Assembly (NCBI GenBank): GCA_021825945.1
Contig: JAKAFN010000011.1
Coordinates: forward strand, 1-64,000
Direction: 5' to 3'
DNA: 64,000 nucleotides
Origin: Pseudomonadota bacterium
GTDB taxonomy: Bacteria; Pseudomonadota; Gammaproteobacteria; Burkholderiales; Burkholderiaceae_F
The translations under genes were made by a program, and so were the position numbers. Positions 31,251 to 41,344 of the stretch are shown here, piece by piece. Within the stretch, counting starts at the first letter, position 1. Each line of letters starts with the position of its first letter. The notes beneath the pieces were generated by a model. That model was not told the origin of the DNA, made no database searches, and saw only the letters and a list, made by a program, of their open reading frames with translations.

Positions 31251-33709
31251 CGGCGATCCCTTCGTCGGGATTTTGCCATCGTCCCGATCGCGGGGCCGGG
31301 CAGGTCGTACCAGTATCGCCGATGATCGATCCGCCATCGCTCCAGCGTCGTCGGGCCGCCCGCCGAAAACCGCCACCGCACCGCGCCCAACCAATCCGAG
31401 CGCATCACCGGGATGCCGTGGGCGGCGTAGCGCGCCAGCACGGCGGGATCCGGGTGGTGATAGCGGTTGCGATACCCGTCCTGGACCGAAGCCCAGCGCG
31501 GCGCGACCGCGGCGAGCAGGGCCTCGCTCGACGAACTGCGGCTGCCGTGATGCGGCGCGAGCATCAGGTCGGCATGCAGGCTCCGACCGGCCGATGCCGC
31601 GGCCCGCACCAATGCGCGCTCCTCGCGCACCGGGACGTCGCCGGTGAGCAGGACGCGGTGCATGCCCACCCGGGCCAGGATCACGCAGCTCCGTTCATTG
31701 GTGGTCGCGTTGCGTCGGACATCGATCGACGCCGGAGGACTCAGCACCGTGAAGTCGATCGAACCGGCAGCAAACTGCGCGCCGGCCCGACACCGGCGCA
31801 CCGCGTGCGCCCCGGCGAGCAGCGGATCCTCGGCCGCGATCGAACTCCAGACCTGGCCTACCGGAAAGGCGCCCAGCAGCGATGCCGCTCCGCCCGCGTG
31901 GTCGCGGTCGCGATGCGACACGACGAGGGCGTCGATCCGTCGCACGCCGCGCATGCGCAGATAGGGCGCGAGCACCCGGTTGCCGGCATCCGCGCTCGGC
32001 GAATAGCGCGGGCCGGTATCGAAGATCGCCACCGCATCGGCCGTTTCCAGGACCACCCCCATTCCTTGCCCCACGTCGAGCGCCGTCACCCAAAGGTCTC
32101 CGGGAGCCGGACGCGGCACCGGCCAGAGGAACATCGGCGCCAGCCAGCAAAACCCGGCCCATGGCGCGGGCCACGCGCCGGGCGCCAGCAGCCAGGCGCA
32201 ACCGAGGATGGCGGCGACGATCGTCCACATCGGCGGCACCGGCAGCGACACCCACGACCACGACGGCGCCGTGCAAAGATGCAGAAACCATGCCAAGCCT
32301 GCGAAGACGCGCTCGGCGCCACAGAGCAATTCGGTCCCGGCCCATCGACCCGGCGAACCGAATCCGAGCAGGGCCGCGCCGCCGAGCGCGAGTGGCGCGA
32401 CGACGTAGCTCACGAGCGGAATCGCCACGGCGTTGGCGATCGGCCCCGCCAACGAAACCTGACCGAAGATCGCCAGCGTGAGCGGGACCTGCCCGATCGT
32501 GATCGCGGTCTGGGCGCGCGCGGCCTCCCGCAGGGCGGTTCCCCGTTCTCGCCCGGCGTGGATGCGGCCGCTGCCCGCGTACAGGATGCAGGCCACGGCG
32601 CCGAAGGAGAGCCAGAATCCGGCGTCCAGCACGGCCCAAGGGTCCCAGAGGCAGACGAGCGCCGCGGCGGCGCCGAGGATCGTCGCCGACCCCGGCCGAA
32701 CGCGCAGGCAGACCGCCGCCGCCACCACGCCGAGCATCAGCAGCGTGCGCTGCGCCGGCACCCCCCAGCCGGCAAGCAGGCAATAGGCCCATCCGCCTGC
32801 GATCCCGGCCACGGCGCGCACCGTCTGCACGGTGCCGATGCGCAGCAAGGCGGCGCTGCGGCGCCACAATCCGCCGGCCAGCAACGCCACGGCGCCGGCG
32901 ATCATCGTGATGTGCAGGCCCGAGATGCTGATGAGATGGGAGACGCCGGTCCGGTTGAAAAGCGCCCAGTCGTCCTGCGAAATGCCGCCCTGGTCGCCCA
33001 TCACCAGGGCGACGATCACCGCCCGATATCGGCGCGGGCCAAGGGCGCCCTGCATGCGTGTGCGCAGCACGGCGCGGGCCCGGTCGATCAGCGGATCGAA
33101 GCGCCAGACCCGCTCCGTGATCCGCACCGGCGGGCGCGTGCGGCGCCCGGTCCGCACCGTTCCTTGGGCGCGGATTCCGGCTTCGAGCATCCACGCTTCG
33201 GCATCGAAGCCGCCCGGATTGCACAGTCCATGCGGGCGCCGCAGACGCACCGAAAACTCCCAACGCTGGGCCGGCAACAGGGTCGGGGGCGGTCGATGCC
33301 AGGTGAGGGCGAGATGGGCCGGGACGTGAACGCCGGAATCGAGCACCCGCTCGACTGCGAACTCGAAGCGCACGGCATCCTCGTATTGCGCCGGCAAGGT
33401 GGTGACGATGCCGCGCACGCGCAGGTCCCGTCCTTCCTCGGCATACGGGAGGTGGTCGGCGAGGCGCGCGTGGGCGCGGAGGCCGGCGTAGCTGAAGCCG
33501 AGGAGCGATGCGGCAACGAGCATCGCGGCAGCGCGGATGCCGCCGCCCTGGGTCCCGGCCCCGCGCAGGGCCGGCGCGCTGACGACGCCCGCCGCGGCGA
33601 CGCCCCCTCCCAGGAGCCATGCCGCCGGCAGCGTGGCGCACTGCTGGAGCGCGATCACCCCGGCGACGAACGCGGCGAATGCCGCGGGAAGCACCATGCC
33701 GGCGAGCAC
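31247..33709 (-). CDS. comEC: ComEC/Rec2 DNA uptake channel
   Basis: An 820-residue inner-membrane protein needed for natural transformation. It has an N-terminal membrane part with a soluble OB-like domain (LRVRGIVTTLPAQYEDAVRFEF), the competence membrane domain (GVSHLISISGLHITMIAGAV), and a C-terminal metallo-beta-lactamase domain with SHRDRDHAGG near residue 595 and APHHGSRSSSS. Length matches proteobacterial ComEC (about 750-850). GTG 33709 is preferred because AAGGG lies five bases upstream; ATG 33697 is the alternative. Other competence genes are not in the window. Confidence 0.92.
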   Translation of the reverse strand: MLAGMVLPAAFAAFVAGVIALQQCATLPAAWLLGGGVAAAGVVSAPALRGAGTQGGGIRAAAMLVAASLLGFSYAGLRAHARLADHLPYAEEGRDLRVRGIVTTLPAQYEDAVRFEFAVERVLDSGVHVPAHLALTWHRPPPTLLPAQRWEFSVRLRRPHGLCNPGGFDAEAWMLEAGIRAQGTVRTGRRTRPPVRITERVWRFDPLIDRARAVLRTRMQGALGPRRYRAVIVALVMGDQGGISQDDWALFNRTGVSHLISISGLHITMIAGAVALLAGGLWRRSAALLRIGTVQTVRAVAGIAGGWAYCLLAGWGVPAQRTLLMLGVVAAAVCLRVRPGSATILGAAAALVCLWDPWAVLDAGFWLSFGAVACILYAGSGRIHAGRERGTALREAARAQTAITIGQVPLTLAIFGQVSLAGPIANAVAIPLVSYVVAPLALGGAALLGFGSPGRWAGTELLCGAERVFAGLAWFLHLCTAPSWSWVSLPVPPMWTIVAAILGCAWLLAPGAWPAPWAGFCWLAPMFLWPVPRPAPGDLWVTALDVGQGMGVVLETADAVAIFDTGPRYSPSADAGNRVLAPYLRMRGVRRIDALVVSHRDRDHAGGAASLLGAFPVGQVWSSIAAEDPLLAGAHAVRRCRAGAQFAAGSIDFTVLSPPASIDVRRNATTNERSCVILARVGMHRVLLTGDVPVREERALVRAAASAGRSLHADLMLAPHHGSRSSSSEALLAAVAPRWASVQDGYRNRYHHPDPAVLARYAAHGIPVMRSDWLGAVRWRFSAGGPTTLERWRIDHRRYWYDLPGPAIGTMAKSRRRDRR

Positions 33710-33730
33710 GATGCCCTTGCGCCGGCAACG

Positions 33731-34549
33731 CTAATCCCGCGCCGCGAAGCCCCGCACCGCCGCAAGCCGCGGCAGTGCCGCCCGCGCGTTGGCCCGGGTG
33801 GCCGCCGCCAGCGCTTCCGCCGGGATGCCGCGCAGTCCCGCGATCACCTCCGCGATCCGCGCCAGTTCGGCCGGTTCGTTGCGCAGCACGGCCCCCCCGG
33901 CGCCGCGCAGCCATTGCGGCGGAATGTCCGGCGCATCGGTCTCCAACACCAGGGCATCCGACGGCAATCGCCGCGCGAAGCCGCGAATGCGCAAGGAGCC
34001 GTCGTAGGTGACCGCGCCGCCGAATCCCAATTTGAATCCCAGGTCGAGGAACCCTTGCGCCTGGACCTCGGACCCGTTGAAGGCATGCGCGATGCCGGCC
34101 ACGCCGCCGACGCGCCGCAGGTGGTACAACAGGCGGTCGGCGGAGCGGCGCACATGGAGAATCACCGGCAAGGCATGCCGCCGAGCCAGTTCCAGTTGCC
34201 GGCGGTAGACCGCCTCCTGCAGCGCCGGAGGCGGCGACCCGGACAGGAAATCGAGGCCGATCTCGCCGACGCCGACGAATCGCGGGTCGGCCAGCGCATC
34301 GGCGACCGCGCGATCCAGCGCCGCCAGGTCGCCTTCCGCGCTACGGTCGGCGACGTACAGCGGGTGGATGCCCAGGGTATACGCCGCGTCATAGCGGTGC
34401 GCGCAATCCCGCACCCGGCCGAACGCGGCCGGCGTCACGGCGGGGAGCACCATCCCCGTCACGCCCGCCGCGCGGGCGCGCGCCACCACGGCATCGCGGT
34501 CGGCATCGAACTCCGCGGCATCGAGATGGCAATGCGTGTCGAGATACAT
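33731..34549 (-). CDS. TatD-family metal-dependent hydrolase
   Basis: A 272-residue TIM-barrel nuclease. YLDTHCHLDAAEFD gives the first metal ligands, GVGEIGLDF the Glu, VILHVRRSADR and AHAFNGSEVQ further His ligands, and VLETDAPDIPP the final Asp. TatD proteins are deoxyribonucleases or deacylases. The PPQ-W-LRG tail and position next to comEC are typical of YjjV/TatD relatives. It is divergent from lolC, with 135 bases between starts. Confidence 0.92.
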   Translation of the reverse strand: MYLDTHCHLDAAEFDADRDAVVARARAAGVTGMVLPAVTPAAFGRVRDCAHRYDAAYTLGIHPLYVADRSAEGDLAALDRAVADALADPRFVGVGEIGLDFLSGSPPPALQEAVYRRQLELARRHALPVILHVRRSADRLLYHLRRVGGVAGIAHAFNGSEVQAQGFLDLGFKLGFGGAVTYDGSLRIRGFARRLPSDALVLETDAPDIPPQWLRGAGGAVLRNEPAELARIAEVIAGLRGIPAEALAAATRANARAALPRLAAVRGFAARD

Positions 34550-34581
34550 GGGCAGCAGTCCGCGGCAAGTCTGGCAGATTG

Positions 34582-34598
34582 GGACCCACGTTGGGTCC
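34582..34598. promoter_or_regulatory. Inverted repeat between tatD and lolC
   Basis: GGACCCA, CGT, TGGGTCC: perfect seven-base arms in the 135-base divergent intergenic region. A second small hairpin (CTCCCG, TCTC, CGGGAG, 34638-34653) lies closer to lolC. These are candidate operator or mRNA leader structures. No clear -10/-35 pair is visible. Confidence 0.4.
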
Positions 34599-34684
34599 GC
34601 GCAGCCCGAAGTCTACGGATCGATCCTGCTCCGGAAACTCCCGTCTCCGGGAGTATCCTTGCCTGCTTTGCATGGGTTTCCCCC

Positions 34685-35953
34685 TTGAATCTTCCCTACG
34701 AAATCGCCACCGGCCTTCGCTACACGCGCGCCGGGCGCCGCAGCCATCGCCGCAACAGCTTCATCTCGTTCATCTCGGGGGCGTCGATGGCCGGGATCGC
34801 CCTGGGCGTGATGGCGCTCATCGTCGTGCTGAGCGTGATGAACGGGTTTCAACGCGACGTGCGCGACCGCATGCTTTCGGTGCTGCCCCATGTCGAAATC
34901 TTTTCCGATGGGGGTGCGCTGCGCGACTGGCGTGCGATCGCCCGGTTTGCCCGCAAGGACGCCCATGTGCGCGCCGCGGCGCCGGTGCTCGAAACCCAGG
35001 CGATGTTCGTCCACGACGGCACGATGCGCGGCGCCATGATCGAAGGCATCGATCCGGCGCGCGAACCGGACGTCTCCGAGATCCTGCGTCACCTCCATGG
35101 CGGATCGCTCGCCGAAATGAAACCGGGTGGCTTCGGCGTCATCCTCGGCCTCGACCTCGCGCGCGCCCTCGGCGTGATGCCGGGCGACAAGGTGACCCTG
35201 GTTGCGCCCGACGGGACCTTCACTCCGGCCGGGGTGCTGCCGCGGGTGAAGCAGTTCCGGGTGCTCGCGGTGTTCTCCTCGGGACACTACGAGTTCGACA
35301 GCGGACTGGCGATGATCGATCTCGGCGATGCCGAGCGGCTGTTCCGTATCGACGGCCCCAACGAGGTGCGTCTGCGCCTGGCCGACATGGAGGCGGCGCC
35401 CGACGTCGCCCGGCGCCTGACCCTCGCACTGCGCACGCAACTCGACCCCGACCTGTGGGCGCGCGACTGGACCAGCCAGAACAAGACCTGGTTCGCGGCC
35501 GTCAAGGTGGAGAAACGCATGATGGCGGTGATCCTGACGCTGATCGTCGCGGTCGCTGCCTTCAATCTGGTTTCGACGATGGTGATGACGGTCACGGAAA
35601 AAGTCTCGGACATCGCGATCCTGCGCACGCTGGGCGCCAGTCCGCGCAGCATCATGGCGATCTTCGTCGTGCAGGGCAGCGTGATCGGCGTCGTCGGGAC
35701 CCTGCTCGGCGTGGGCTTCGGCCTGCTCATCGCCTGCAACATCGACGTCATCGAGCCGGCGATCGAACATGCCTTCGGCGTGCATTTCCTCGATCCGTCG
35801 ATCTATTTTCTCAGCGCCCTGCCCTCCGATCCGCAGGCGTCCGACATCGTTCCGATCGCGATCGTCTCGCTCGCGCTGAGCTTCCTTGCCACCCTGTATC
35901 CGAGCTGGCGCGCCTCGCGGGTGCAACCGGCACAGGCCCTGCGCTATGAGTGA
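34685..35953 (+). CDS. lolC: Lipoprotein-releasing ABC permease LolC
   Basis: A 422-residue permease with the LolC/E pattern: [50 protein letters not shown] (first membrane helix and hook start), a large periplasmic domain, then three helices ([60 protein letters not shown]). The protein strips lipoproteins from the inner membrane and hands them to LolA. TTG 34685 is the start because it exactly yields the conserved MNLPYE beginning; the nearby ATG is out of frame. It overlaps lolD by eight bases. Confidence 0.94.
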   Translation: MNLPYEIATGLRYTRAGRRSHRRNSFISFISGASMAGIALGVMALIVVLSVMNGFQRDVRDRMLSVLPHVEIFSDGGALRDWRAIARFARKDAHVRAAAPVLETQAMFVHDGTMRGAMIEGIDPAREPDVSEILRHLHGGSLAEMKPGGFGVILGLDLARALGVMPGDKVTLVAPDGTFTPAGVLPRVKQFRVLAVFSSGHYEFDSGLAMIDLGDAERLFRIDGPNEVRLRLADMEAAPDVARRLTLALRTQLDPDLWARDWTSQNKTWFAAVKVEKRMMAVILTLIVAVAAFNLVSTMVMTVTEKVSDIAILRTLGASPRSIMAIFVVQGSVIGVVGTLLGVGFGLLIACNIDVIEPAIEHAFGVHFLDPSIYFLSALPSDPQASDIVPIAIVSLALSFLATLYPSWRASRVQPAQALRYE

Positions 35954-36662
35954 ACGGCAGGCCGTGGGAGGGGAAGCGGCGGTGCGAACCCCCGTCCTGC
36001 GCGCGAGCGGGATCGCCAAGTCGTATCGTGAAGACGGCCGTGCGGTCGCGGTGCTGCACGGCATCGACATCGCGGTGGAGGCAGGGGAAATCCTCGCCAT
36101 CATCGGTGCGTCCGGGTCGGGAAAGAGCACCCTGCTGCACTGCCTTGGCGGCCTCGACTCCGTCGACGCCGGAACCGTCGAAATCACCGGCCGGCCGCTC
36201 GCGGGCTTGAACGAAGCCGAAAAAGGCGCATTGCGCAATCGCAGCCTGGGATTCGTCTACCAGTTCCACCATCTGCTGCCGGAGTTCACGGCCCTCGACA
36301 ACGTTGCCATGCCCCTGGCAATCCGCCGCGAACCCGCCGCGCCCCGGCGGGCCGCCGCGCGGGACGTACTGGCGGCCGTCGGGCTCGCGCACCGCGTCGA
36401 CCATTTTCCGAGTCAGTTGTCGGGCGGCGAACGCCAGCGCGTGGCCATCGCCCGCGCCCTCGTCACCCGGCCGGCGGGCGTGCTGGCCGACGAGCCGACC
36501 GGCAACCTCGACCGGGAAACGGCCCATGCCGTGTTCGACGTGCTGCTGCGCACCGCGCGCCAGGCGGCAACCGCCATCGTCATCGTCACCCACGACCCCG
36601 ATCTCGCCGCGCGCTGCGACCGGGTGCTGCGGCTGAACGATGGGCGGCTGTCGGGATCATGA
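35946..36662 (+). CDS. lolD: Lipoprotein-releasing ABC ATPase LolD
   Basis: A 238-residue ATPase. Walker [10 protein letters not shown] near residue 54, Q-loop in [17 protein letters not shown], signature [15 protein letters not shown] near 157, Walker [13 protein letters not shown] near 178, and the switch His in [25 protein letters not shown] is the LolD hallmark. ATG 35946 lies within the lolC end, and its stop overlaps the next start (ATGA). It powers LolC. Confidence 0.96.
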   Translation: MSERQAVGGEAAVRTPVLRASGIAKSYREDGRAVAVLHGIDIAVEAGEILAIIGASGSGKSTLLHCLGGLDSVDAGTVEITGRPLAGLNEAEKGALRNRSLGFVYQFHHLLPEFTALDNVAMPLAIRREPAAPRRAAARDVLAAVGLAHRVDHFPSQLSGGERQRVAIARALVTRPAGVLADEPTGNLDRETAHAVFDVLLRTARQAATAIVIVTHDPDLAARCDRVLRLNDGRLSGS

Positions 36663-37699
36663 CGTCGATCCTGCTGGTTCCCGGCACCTTGTTGCCGGAG
36701 GCGGTCGTGGCCGGATTGGGGACCGAACTCGCGGACCGCGGCGCCGCGGTGCGGTCCGCGCTCCGCGGTACCCGTCGTCTGACAGGCTGGCGTGCGCCGG
36801 GAGCGGCCGCCGGCCCCGCGGACCGCCAGTGGCTGATGCACCGCTTCGGCGGCGACGCCGCGCCGCTGCCGGCCGCGCCCTACGCGTGGCGCGCGCTCGG
36901 GGCGGCGGAGGACGGCACCGGCCCCGACGACGCCTGGATCGCGCACTGCGATCCGGTGCACTTCGCGCTTGCCCAGGACCACATCCGGATGCTGGCGCTG
37001 GACGCCGCCCCCCTGCGCGAGGACGAGGCGGCGGCGCTGCTCGCGCTGGCGAACGAGGCCGCCGCGCCGGAGGGCTGGCGCTTCGCCGTCCGCGGCGGAG
37101 CGTGGTTTCTGCACAGCCCCGAGGACCTGCGGATCGATACGGTGGCCCCGGAAGCCGTCTTCGGCCATCCGGTCGAGCGCCGGATGCCGGCCGGACCGGA
37201 CGCCCGACGCTGGCGCATCGTCGCCAACGAAATCCAGATGCGCTGGCACGCCAGCCCGGTCAACGAGGCTCGCGAGGAGCGCGGCGCACCCGCGGTCAAT
37301 GCGCTATGGCTGCATGGCGGCGGCCGCTGGGCGCCGTTGCCCGCAAGCGCGATCGGCCGCGTCCACGGCGGCGATGCCGTCGTTCGCGGCTGGATGCAGG
37401 CGGCGCAGCCGACCGACGCCGGCGACACGGTATCGATTTATTCCGAACTGCAGCCCGCCTTCCAGCGCCAGGACTGGGCCGGCTGGCTGGCTCGCCTCCC
37501 GGCGCTGGGATCGTGGCTCGACCGGGAACTTGCCGAAGCCCGCGGCCGGGGCGCGCGCGAAATCGAACTCGTCCTAGGGGGCGCGACCCAGGTCCAGCGC
37601 TACGCGATCGGCGGTCGTACAGGCTGGTGGACGCGGTGGACCGGAGGCGCTTTGCGGCTCGGCGATGTCCTCTCCGAGCCAACCGGGGAGCGGCGATGA
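36659..37699 (+). CDS. Conserved recJ-neighbour protein, annotated in relatives as phosphoglycerate mutase-like
   Basis: A 346-residue soluble protein: [20 protein letters not shown] at the start, [25 protein letters not shown] in the middle, [20 protein letters not shown] and [11 protein letters not shown] later. I recall this protein preceding recJ in betaproteobacteria under the name cofactor-independent phosphoglycerate mutase-like or regulatory protein. No metal-binding DxS/DGxGD catalytic set of true iPGM is visible, so the name is doubtful. ATGA overlaps on both sides tie it to lolD and recJ. Function unknown. Confidence 0.75.
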   Translation: MTSILLVPGTLLPEAVVAGLGTELADRGAAVRSALRGTRRLTGWRAPGAAAGPADRQWLMHRFGGDAAPLPAAPYAWRALGAAEDGTGPDDAWIAHCDPVHFALAQDHIRMLALDAAPLREDEAAALLALANEAAAPEGWRFAVRGGAWFLHSPEDLRIDTVAPEAVFGHPVERRMPAGPDARRWRIVANEIQMRWHASPVNEAREERGAPAVNALWLHGGGRWAPLPASAIGRVHGGDAVVRGWMQAAQPTDAGDTVSIYSELQPAFQRQDWAGWLARLPALGSWLDRELAEARGRGAREIELVLGGATQVQRYAIGGRTGWWTRWTGGALRLGDVLSEPTGERR

Positions 37700-39411
37700 A
37701 CCCTCGTTTTCTGCGCCGCGATTTCGATCCGGTCGCCGCCCGCCGTCTGCAGGAATCGGGCATTCCGGCCGCGCTCGCGCGCGCGCTCGCGGCGCGGGGC
37801 GTCGCGACCGAGGCCGATCTGCAGTTGCGGACGCGCGAGATCCACGCGCCCGCTGCGCTGACGCACGTCGCGCTTGCCGGACGCCTGCTGGCCGATGCCA
37901 TCGGCCAGGGCCAACGCCTGCTGGTGGTCGCCGATTACGATTGCGACGGCGCCACCGCCTGTGCCGTCGCCGTGCGCGGGCTGCGTGCCCTGGGGGCGAA
38001 TGTCGATTTCCTGGTTCCGAACCGGTTCGAGACCGGCTACGGCCTGACGCCCGAGGTGGTCGATCTCGCGCTGCGGCACCGCGCCGGCAAGCCCGACTGG
38101 ATCATCACGGTCGACAACGGCATCGCCAGCATCGAGGGCGTGGACCGTGCCAATGAACTGGGCATCGCGGTGCTCGTCACCGACCACCACCTCCCCGGCG
38201 ACCGGCTGCCCGCTGCGCGCGCCATCGTCAACCCCAATCAGCCGGGCTGCGGCTTTCCGTCGAAAAACCTCGCCGGCGTCGGCGTGATGTTCTACGTGCT
38301 GATGCAGCTGCGCGCGGAGCTGCGTGCGCGCGGTCGATTCACCGAAGCGACCCAGCCCCGCCTCGACGCCCTGCTCGACCTCGTCGCACTGGGCACGGTG
38401 GCGGATCTCGTGCGGCTGGACCGAAACAATCGCATCCTGGTGCAAGCCGGCCTCGAGCGGATCCGGCGCGGCGCCTGCCACCCCGGCATCCTGGCGCTGT
38501 TTCGCATCGCCGGCCGCGAGGCGCGCAAGGCGGTGGCATCCGATCTCGGCTTCGCGCTCGGGCCGCGCATCAACGCCGCCGGCCGCCTTACCGACATGAC
38601 GGTGGGCATCGAATGCCTGCTCGCCGACGACTTCGACCGCGCGGACCAACTGGCGTTGCGCCTCGACGAGATCAACCGCGAGCGGCGCCGCATCGAGTCC
38701 GCCATGCAGGCCGACGCCGAGGTCGCGCTCGCAGGCGCGGACGCCCAGGCATCCGGCAGCGAATTCCGCCGGACGATCACCCTCCACCGCGAGGACTGGC
38801 ACCAGGGGGTCGTCGGCCTCATCGCGTCGCGGATCAAGGAGCGCCATCACCGCCCGACCATCGCGTTCGCGTGCGCGGACGGGGACTGGCTGCGCGGCTC
38901 CGGCCGATCGATCGAAGGCGTCCATCTCCGCGACGTGCTCGATCGCGTCACGAAGACGCATCCGGGCCTCATCGCCAAGTTCGGCGGCCACGCCATGGCG
39001 GCCGGCCTGACGATTCCGCAATCCGCGCTTGCCGCCTTCACCGAGGCATTCGAAGCCGCGGTCCGCGAAACCACCGACCCGGCGCTCTACGCGCCGACGC
39101 TGGTGACGGATGGGCCGCTGGCCGCCGAAGACCTCACGCCGACCCTGGTGCAGGCGATCGACGGCATCGTATGGGGACAGGGTTTTCCCCAGCCGCTGTT
39201 TGCGGACGAATTCGAGATCCTCGACCAGCGGATCCTCAAGGATGCCCACCTCCAGCTCACGGTGAAGCTGGGCGAACGGCGCCTGCGCGCGATGTGGTTT
39301 CGCCACATCGAAACGCTGCCGCCGCGCGCCCGCCTGGCCTACCGTCCGGTGTTCGACGAGTATCAGGGGGTCGCGCGGATTTCGCTGTTCATCGAGCGGC
39401 GGGAGGGCTGA
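37696..39411 (+). CDS. recJ: Single-strand DNA exonuclease RecJ
   Basis: A 571-residue DHH-family 5'-3' exonuclease acting in RecF repair and mismatch repair. VVADYDCDGATACAVAVRGL is DHH motif I, TVDNGIAS motif II, VTDHHLPGD the DHH motif near residue 162, GVGVMFYV and LGTVADLVRLDRNNR motif IV, and GPRINAAGRL and FGGHAMAAGLTI the DHHA1/core ends. Length is typical. ATG 37696 overlaps the previous stop. It converges with opgH, only seven bases apart. Confidence 0.97.
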   Translation: MNPRFLRRDFDPVAARRLQESGIPAALARALAARGVATEADLQLRTREIHAPAALTHVALAGRLLADAIGQGQRLLVVADYDCDGATACAVAVRGLRALGANVDFLVPNRFETGYGLTPEVVDLALRHRAGKPDWIITVDNGIASIEGVDRANELGIAVLVTDHHLPGDRLPAARAIVNPNQPGCGFPSKNLAGVGVMFYVLMQLRAELRARGRFTEATQPRLDALLDLVALGTVADLVRLDRNNRILVQAGLERIRRGACHPGILALFRIAGREARKAVASDLGFALGPRINAAGRLTDMTVGIECLLADDFDRADQLALRLDEINRERRRIESAMQADAEVALAGADAQASGSEFRRTITLHREDWHQGVVGLIASRIKERHHRPTIAFACADGDWLRGSGRSIEGVHLRDVLDRVTKTHPGLIAKFGGHAMAAGLTIPQSALAAFTEAFEAAVRETTDPALYAPTLVTDGPLAAEDLTPTLVQAIDGIVWGQGFPQPLFADEFEILDQRILKDAHLQLTVKLGERRLRAMWFRHIETLPPRARLAYRPVFDEYQGVARISLFIERREG

Positions 39412-39418
39412 GGAGCAT

Positions 39419-41344
39419 TCAGGCGCGCATCCGCGCGGCGTGCTCCCAGGCGAGATGCAGCACCGGGGGAACCGAATGCTCCTCCGGCGTCACCAGCAGC
39501 CGCTTGGCGCGCAGCTGCTGTCCCAGATGCGATCGGCTCGTCATCACCACGAGGGGCACGGCGATCATCAGCGGAACGCTGGTGGGAACCAGCCACAGCA
39601 TGGTGCTCGGGAAGAACGCGAGAATCCCGGCGGTAACGACGGCGGCGACGCCGCCGATCCAGCCGAAGTGGTTCGCGGCTTCGCCCCAGCCCACGTCGTT
39701 GGCTTCCCGAGGCGGCGACTTCCACGTCAGGCGCAGGCCGGTCAGCGCGACGAACACGAACACGCTGTGGGCGATCATGCGCACCGGCGCCTGCACCATC
39801 GAAATTCCCATCTCGATGAGCGTGCTCTGCAGCAGCGCGCTCGCACCACCGTAGAGATGCTGCTCCCCGCGCAGGATGATCGCCGCCGCGCCCAGCAGCC
39901 GCGGCAGGATCAACATTGCCAGGGTCATGCCCCACAGTGCGGCCAGTGCCGCCAGATCCTGGATCCGCCCCGCCGGAAGTTCCGCCAGCGTACGCAGGCC
40001 GGGGCCGATCAGCACGAACGCCAGCCACAGCGGCGCGGATAGATAGGCGAATGCGCCGGTGAACAGCATCGCCCGATGCACGCCGTGCAGACCCGGTTCG
40101 GCGACCAGCCGCACATTCTGCAGGTTGCCCTGACACCACCGGCGGTCACGACGCAGTTCTTCGATCAGGTTGGGCGGCTGCTGCTCGTAGCTGCCTTGCA
40201 GGTCATGCACAAGCCAGACGTGGTACCCGGCGCGCCGCATCAGCGCCGCCTCGACGAAATCGTGCGACAGGATCTCGCCGCTCAAGCCGCCGGTCCCGGC
40301 GATCGGCGCCAGGGCGCAGTGCTCCATGAACGGCGCGACGCGGATGATCGCGTTGTGGCCCCAGTAATGCGACTCGCCGAGCTGCCAGTACTGCATTCCG
40401 GCCGTGAACAGGCGTCCCACCACCCGGCCGGCAAACTGCTGCGCGCGCGCATGCACGGTCGACAGGCCGCAGGTCTGCGGCGCGGTCTGCAGGATGCCGG
40501 CGCGCGGATGGGCTTCCATCAGGCGCACGAGCTTCGTCAGCACGTCGCCGGTCATCACGCTGTCGGCGTCGAGCACCACCATGTAGCGGTAGTCGCGTCC
40601 CCAGCGGCGGCAGAAATCGGCGACGTTGCCGGCCTTGCGCTTGGTCCGGCGCTGGCGCCAGCGATAGTGGATCCGCGCGCCCGGGCCCATCTCGTCGCGC
40701 AGGGCCCGCCACGCCGCGACTTCGGCATCGCGGATCGCGGGATCGCTGGTGTCGGACAGGACAAAAAGGTCGAAGATCTCCGGCGACCCGCCCGCGCGCA
40801 CCGAGTCCCAGGTCGCGCGCAGGCCGGCGAACACGGTCCGCACGTCCTCGTTGCAGATCGGCATGATGATCGCGGTGCGCGCCTGCGAATCGATCGGTCC
40901 CACGGCACGGATGCCCTCGAGGGAAGAGGCCGACATCGCGTGCCGATCGCCGCGCAGCAGGACGACGAATCCCATCACCGCCGTGAAGAACCCCGCCGAT
41001 ACCCAGGCGAAGAGGACCGCGAACAGCGTCACCTGCAGCGCATGCATCGCCCCTTCGGGCGACGCCGGCAAGACCTGGGAGAACAGGTCGGTCGCGACTC
41101 CGGTGCTCACCGCCACCGACGCCAGCAGCACCCGGCGGCGTTCGCGCGCCGCGCGCTCCCACGCCTGCTCGGCGCGCATCGGCCGCGTCTGCGACGCAAT
41201 GGGCCGTCCCTGCCAGACGGCCTGCGCCGCAGCGCGGACGCTGGCGACGAAGCCGCGCCACGGACGGGCCGGCATCGACCCGCGATGGATGGGCGGCGCG
41301 CTGTCCCCGGGGACCGCGCGCGACCGACGGACGACGGAACGCAT
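39419..41344 (-). CDS. opgH: Glucan biosynthesis glucosyltransferase OpgH (MdoH)
   Basis: A 641-residue inner-membrane GT2 enzyme that polymerises the beta-1,2-glucan backbone of osmoregulated periplasmic glucans. TAIIMPICNEDVRTVFAGL starts the GT domain, VLDADSVMTGD holds the DxD, and RRDRRWCQGNLQN the QxxRW motif. Membrane helices flank it (VTLFAVLFAWVSAGFF, LLGAAAIILRG and others). It is shorter than E. coli MdoH (about 850) and near the short form reported in Xanthomonas. Start ATG 41344 shares its first base with the opgG stop (TGATG); ATG 41371 is possible. Confidence 0.93.
   Translation of the reverse strand: MRSVVRRSRAVPGDSAPPIHRGSMPARPWRGFVASVRAAAQAVWQGRPIASQTRPMRAEQAWERAARERRRVLLASVAVSTGVATDLFSQVLPASPEGAMHALQVTLFAVLFAWVSAGFFTAVMGFVVLLRGDRHAMSASSLEGIRAVGPIDSQARTAIIMPICNEDVRTVFAGLRATWDSVRAGGSPEIFDLFVLSDTSDPAIRDAEVAAWRALRDEMGPGARIHYRWRQRRTKRKAGNVADFCRRWGRDYRYMVVLDADSVMTGDVLTKLVRLMEAHPRAGILQTAPQTCGLSTVHARAQQFAGRVVGRLFTAGMQYWQLGESHYWGHNAIIRVAPFMEHCALAPIAGTGGLSGEILSHDFVEAALMRRAGYHVWLVHDLQGSYEQQPPNLIEELRRDRRWCQGNLQNVRLVAEPGLHGVHRAMLFTGAFAYLSAPLWLAFVLIGPGLRTLAELPAGRIQDLAALAALWGMTLAMLILPRLLGAAAIILRGEQHLYGGASALLQSTLIEMGISMVQAPVRMIAHSVFVFVALTGLRLTWKSPPREANDVGWGEAANHFGWIGGVAAVVTAGILAFFPSTMLWLVPTSVPLMIAVPLVVMTSRSHLGQQLRAKRLLVTPEEHSVPPVLHLAWEHAARMRA

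Noticed and set aside
31160..34684. Very long plus-strand open frame opposite comEC and tatD, joined to lolC
   Set aside because: It is antisense to clear comEC and tatD genes and has low-complexity Arg/Pro/His-rich composition typical of GC-rich shadow frames. Only the part from TTG 34685 (lolC) is supported.
36640..37695. Upstream extension of the recJ frame through the recJ-neighbour gene
   Set aside because: RecJ homology starts at [12 protein letters not shown] (ATG 37696). The extension is the out-of-frame shadow of the preceding gene.
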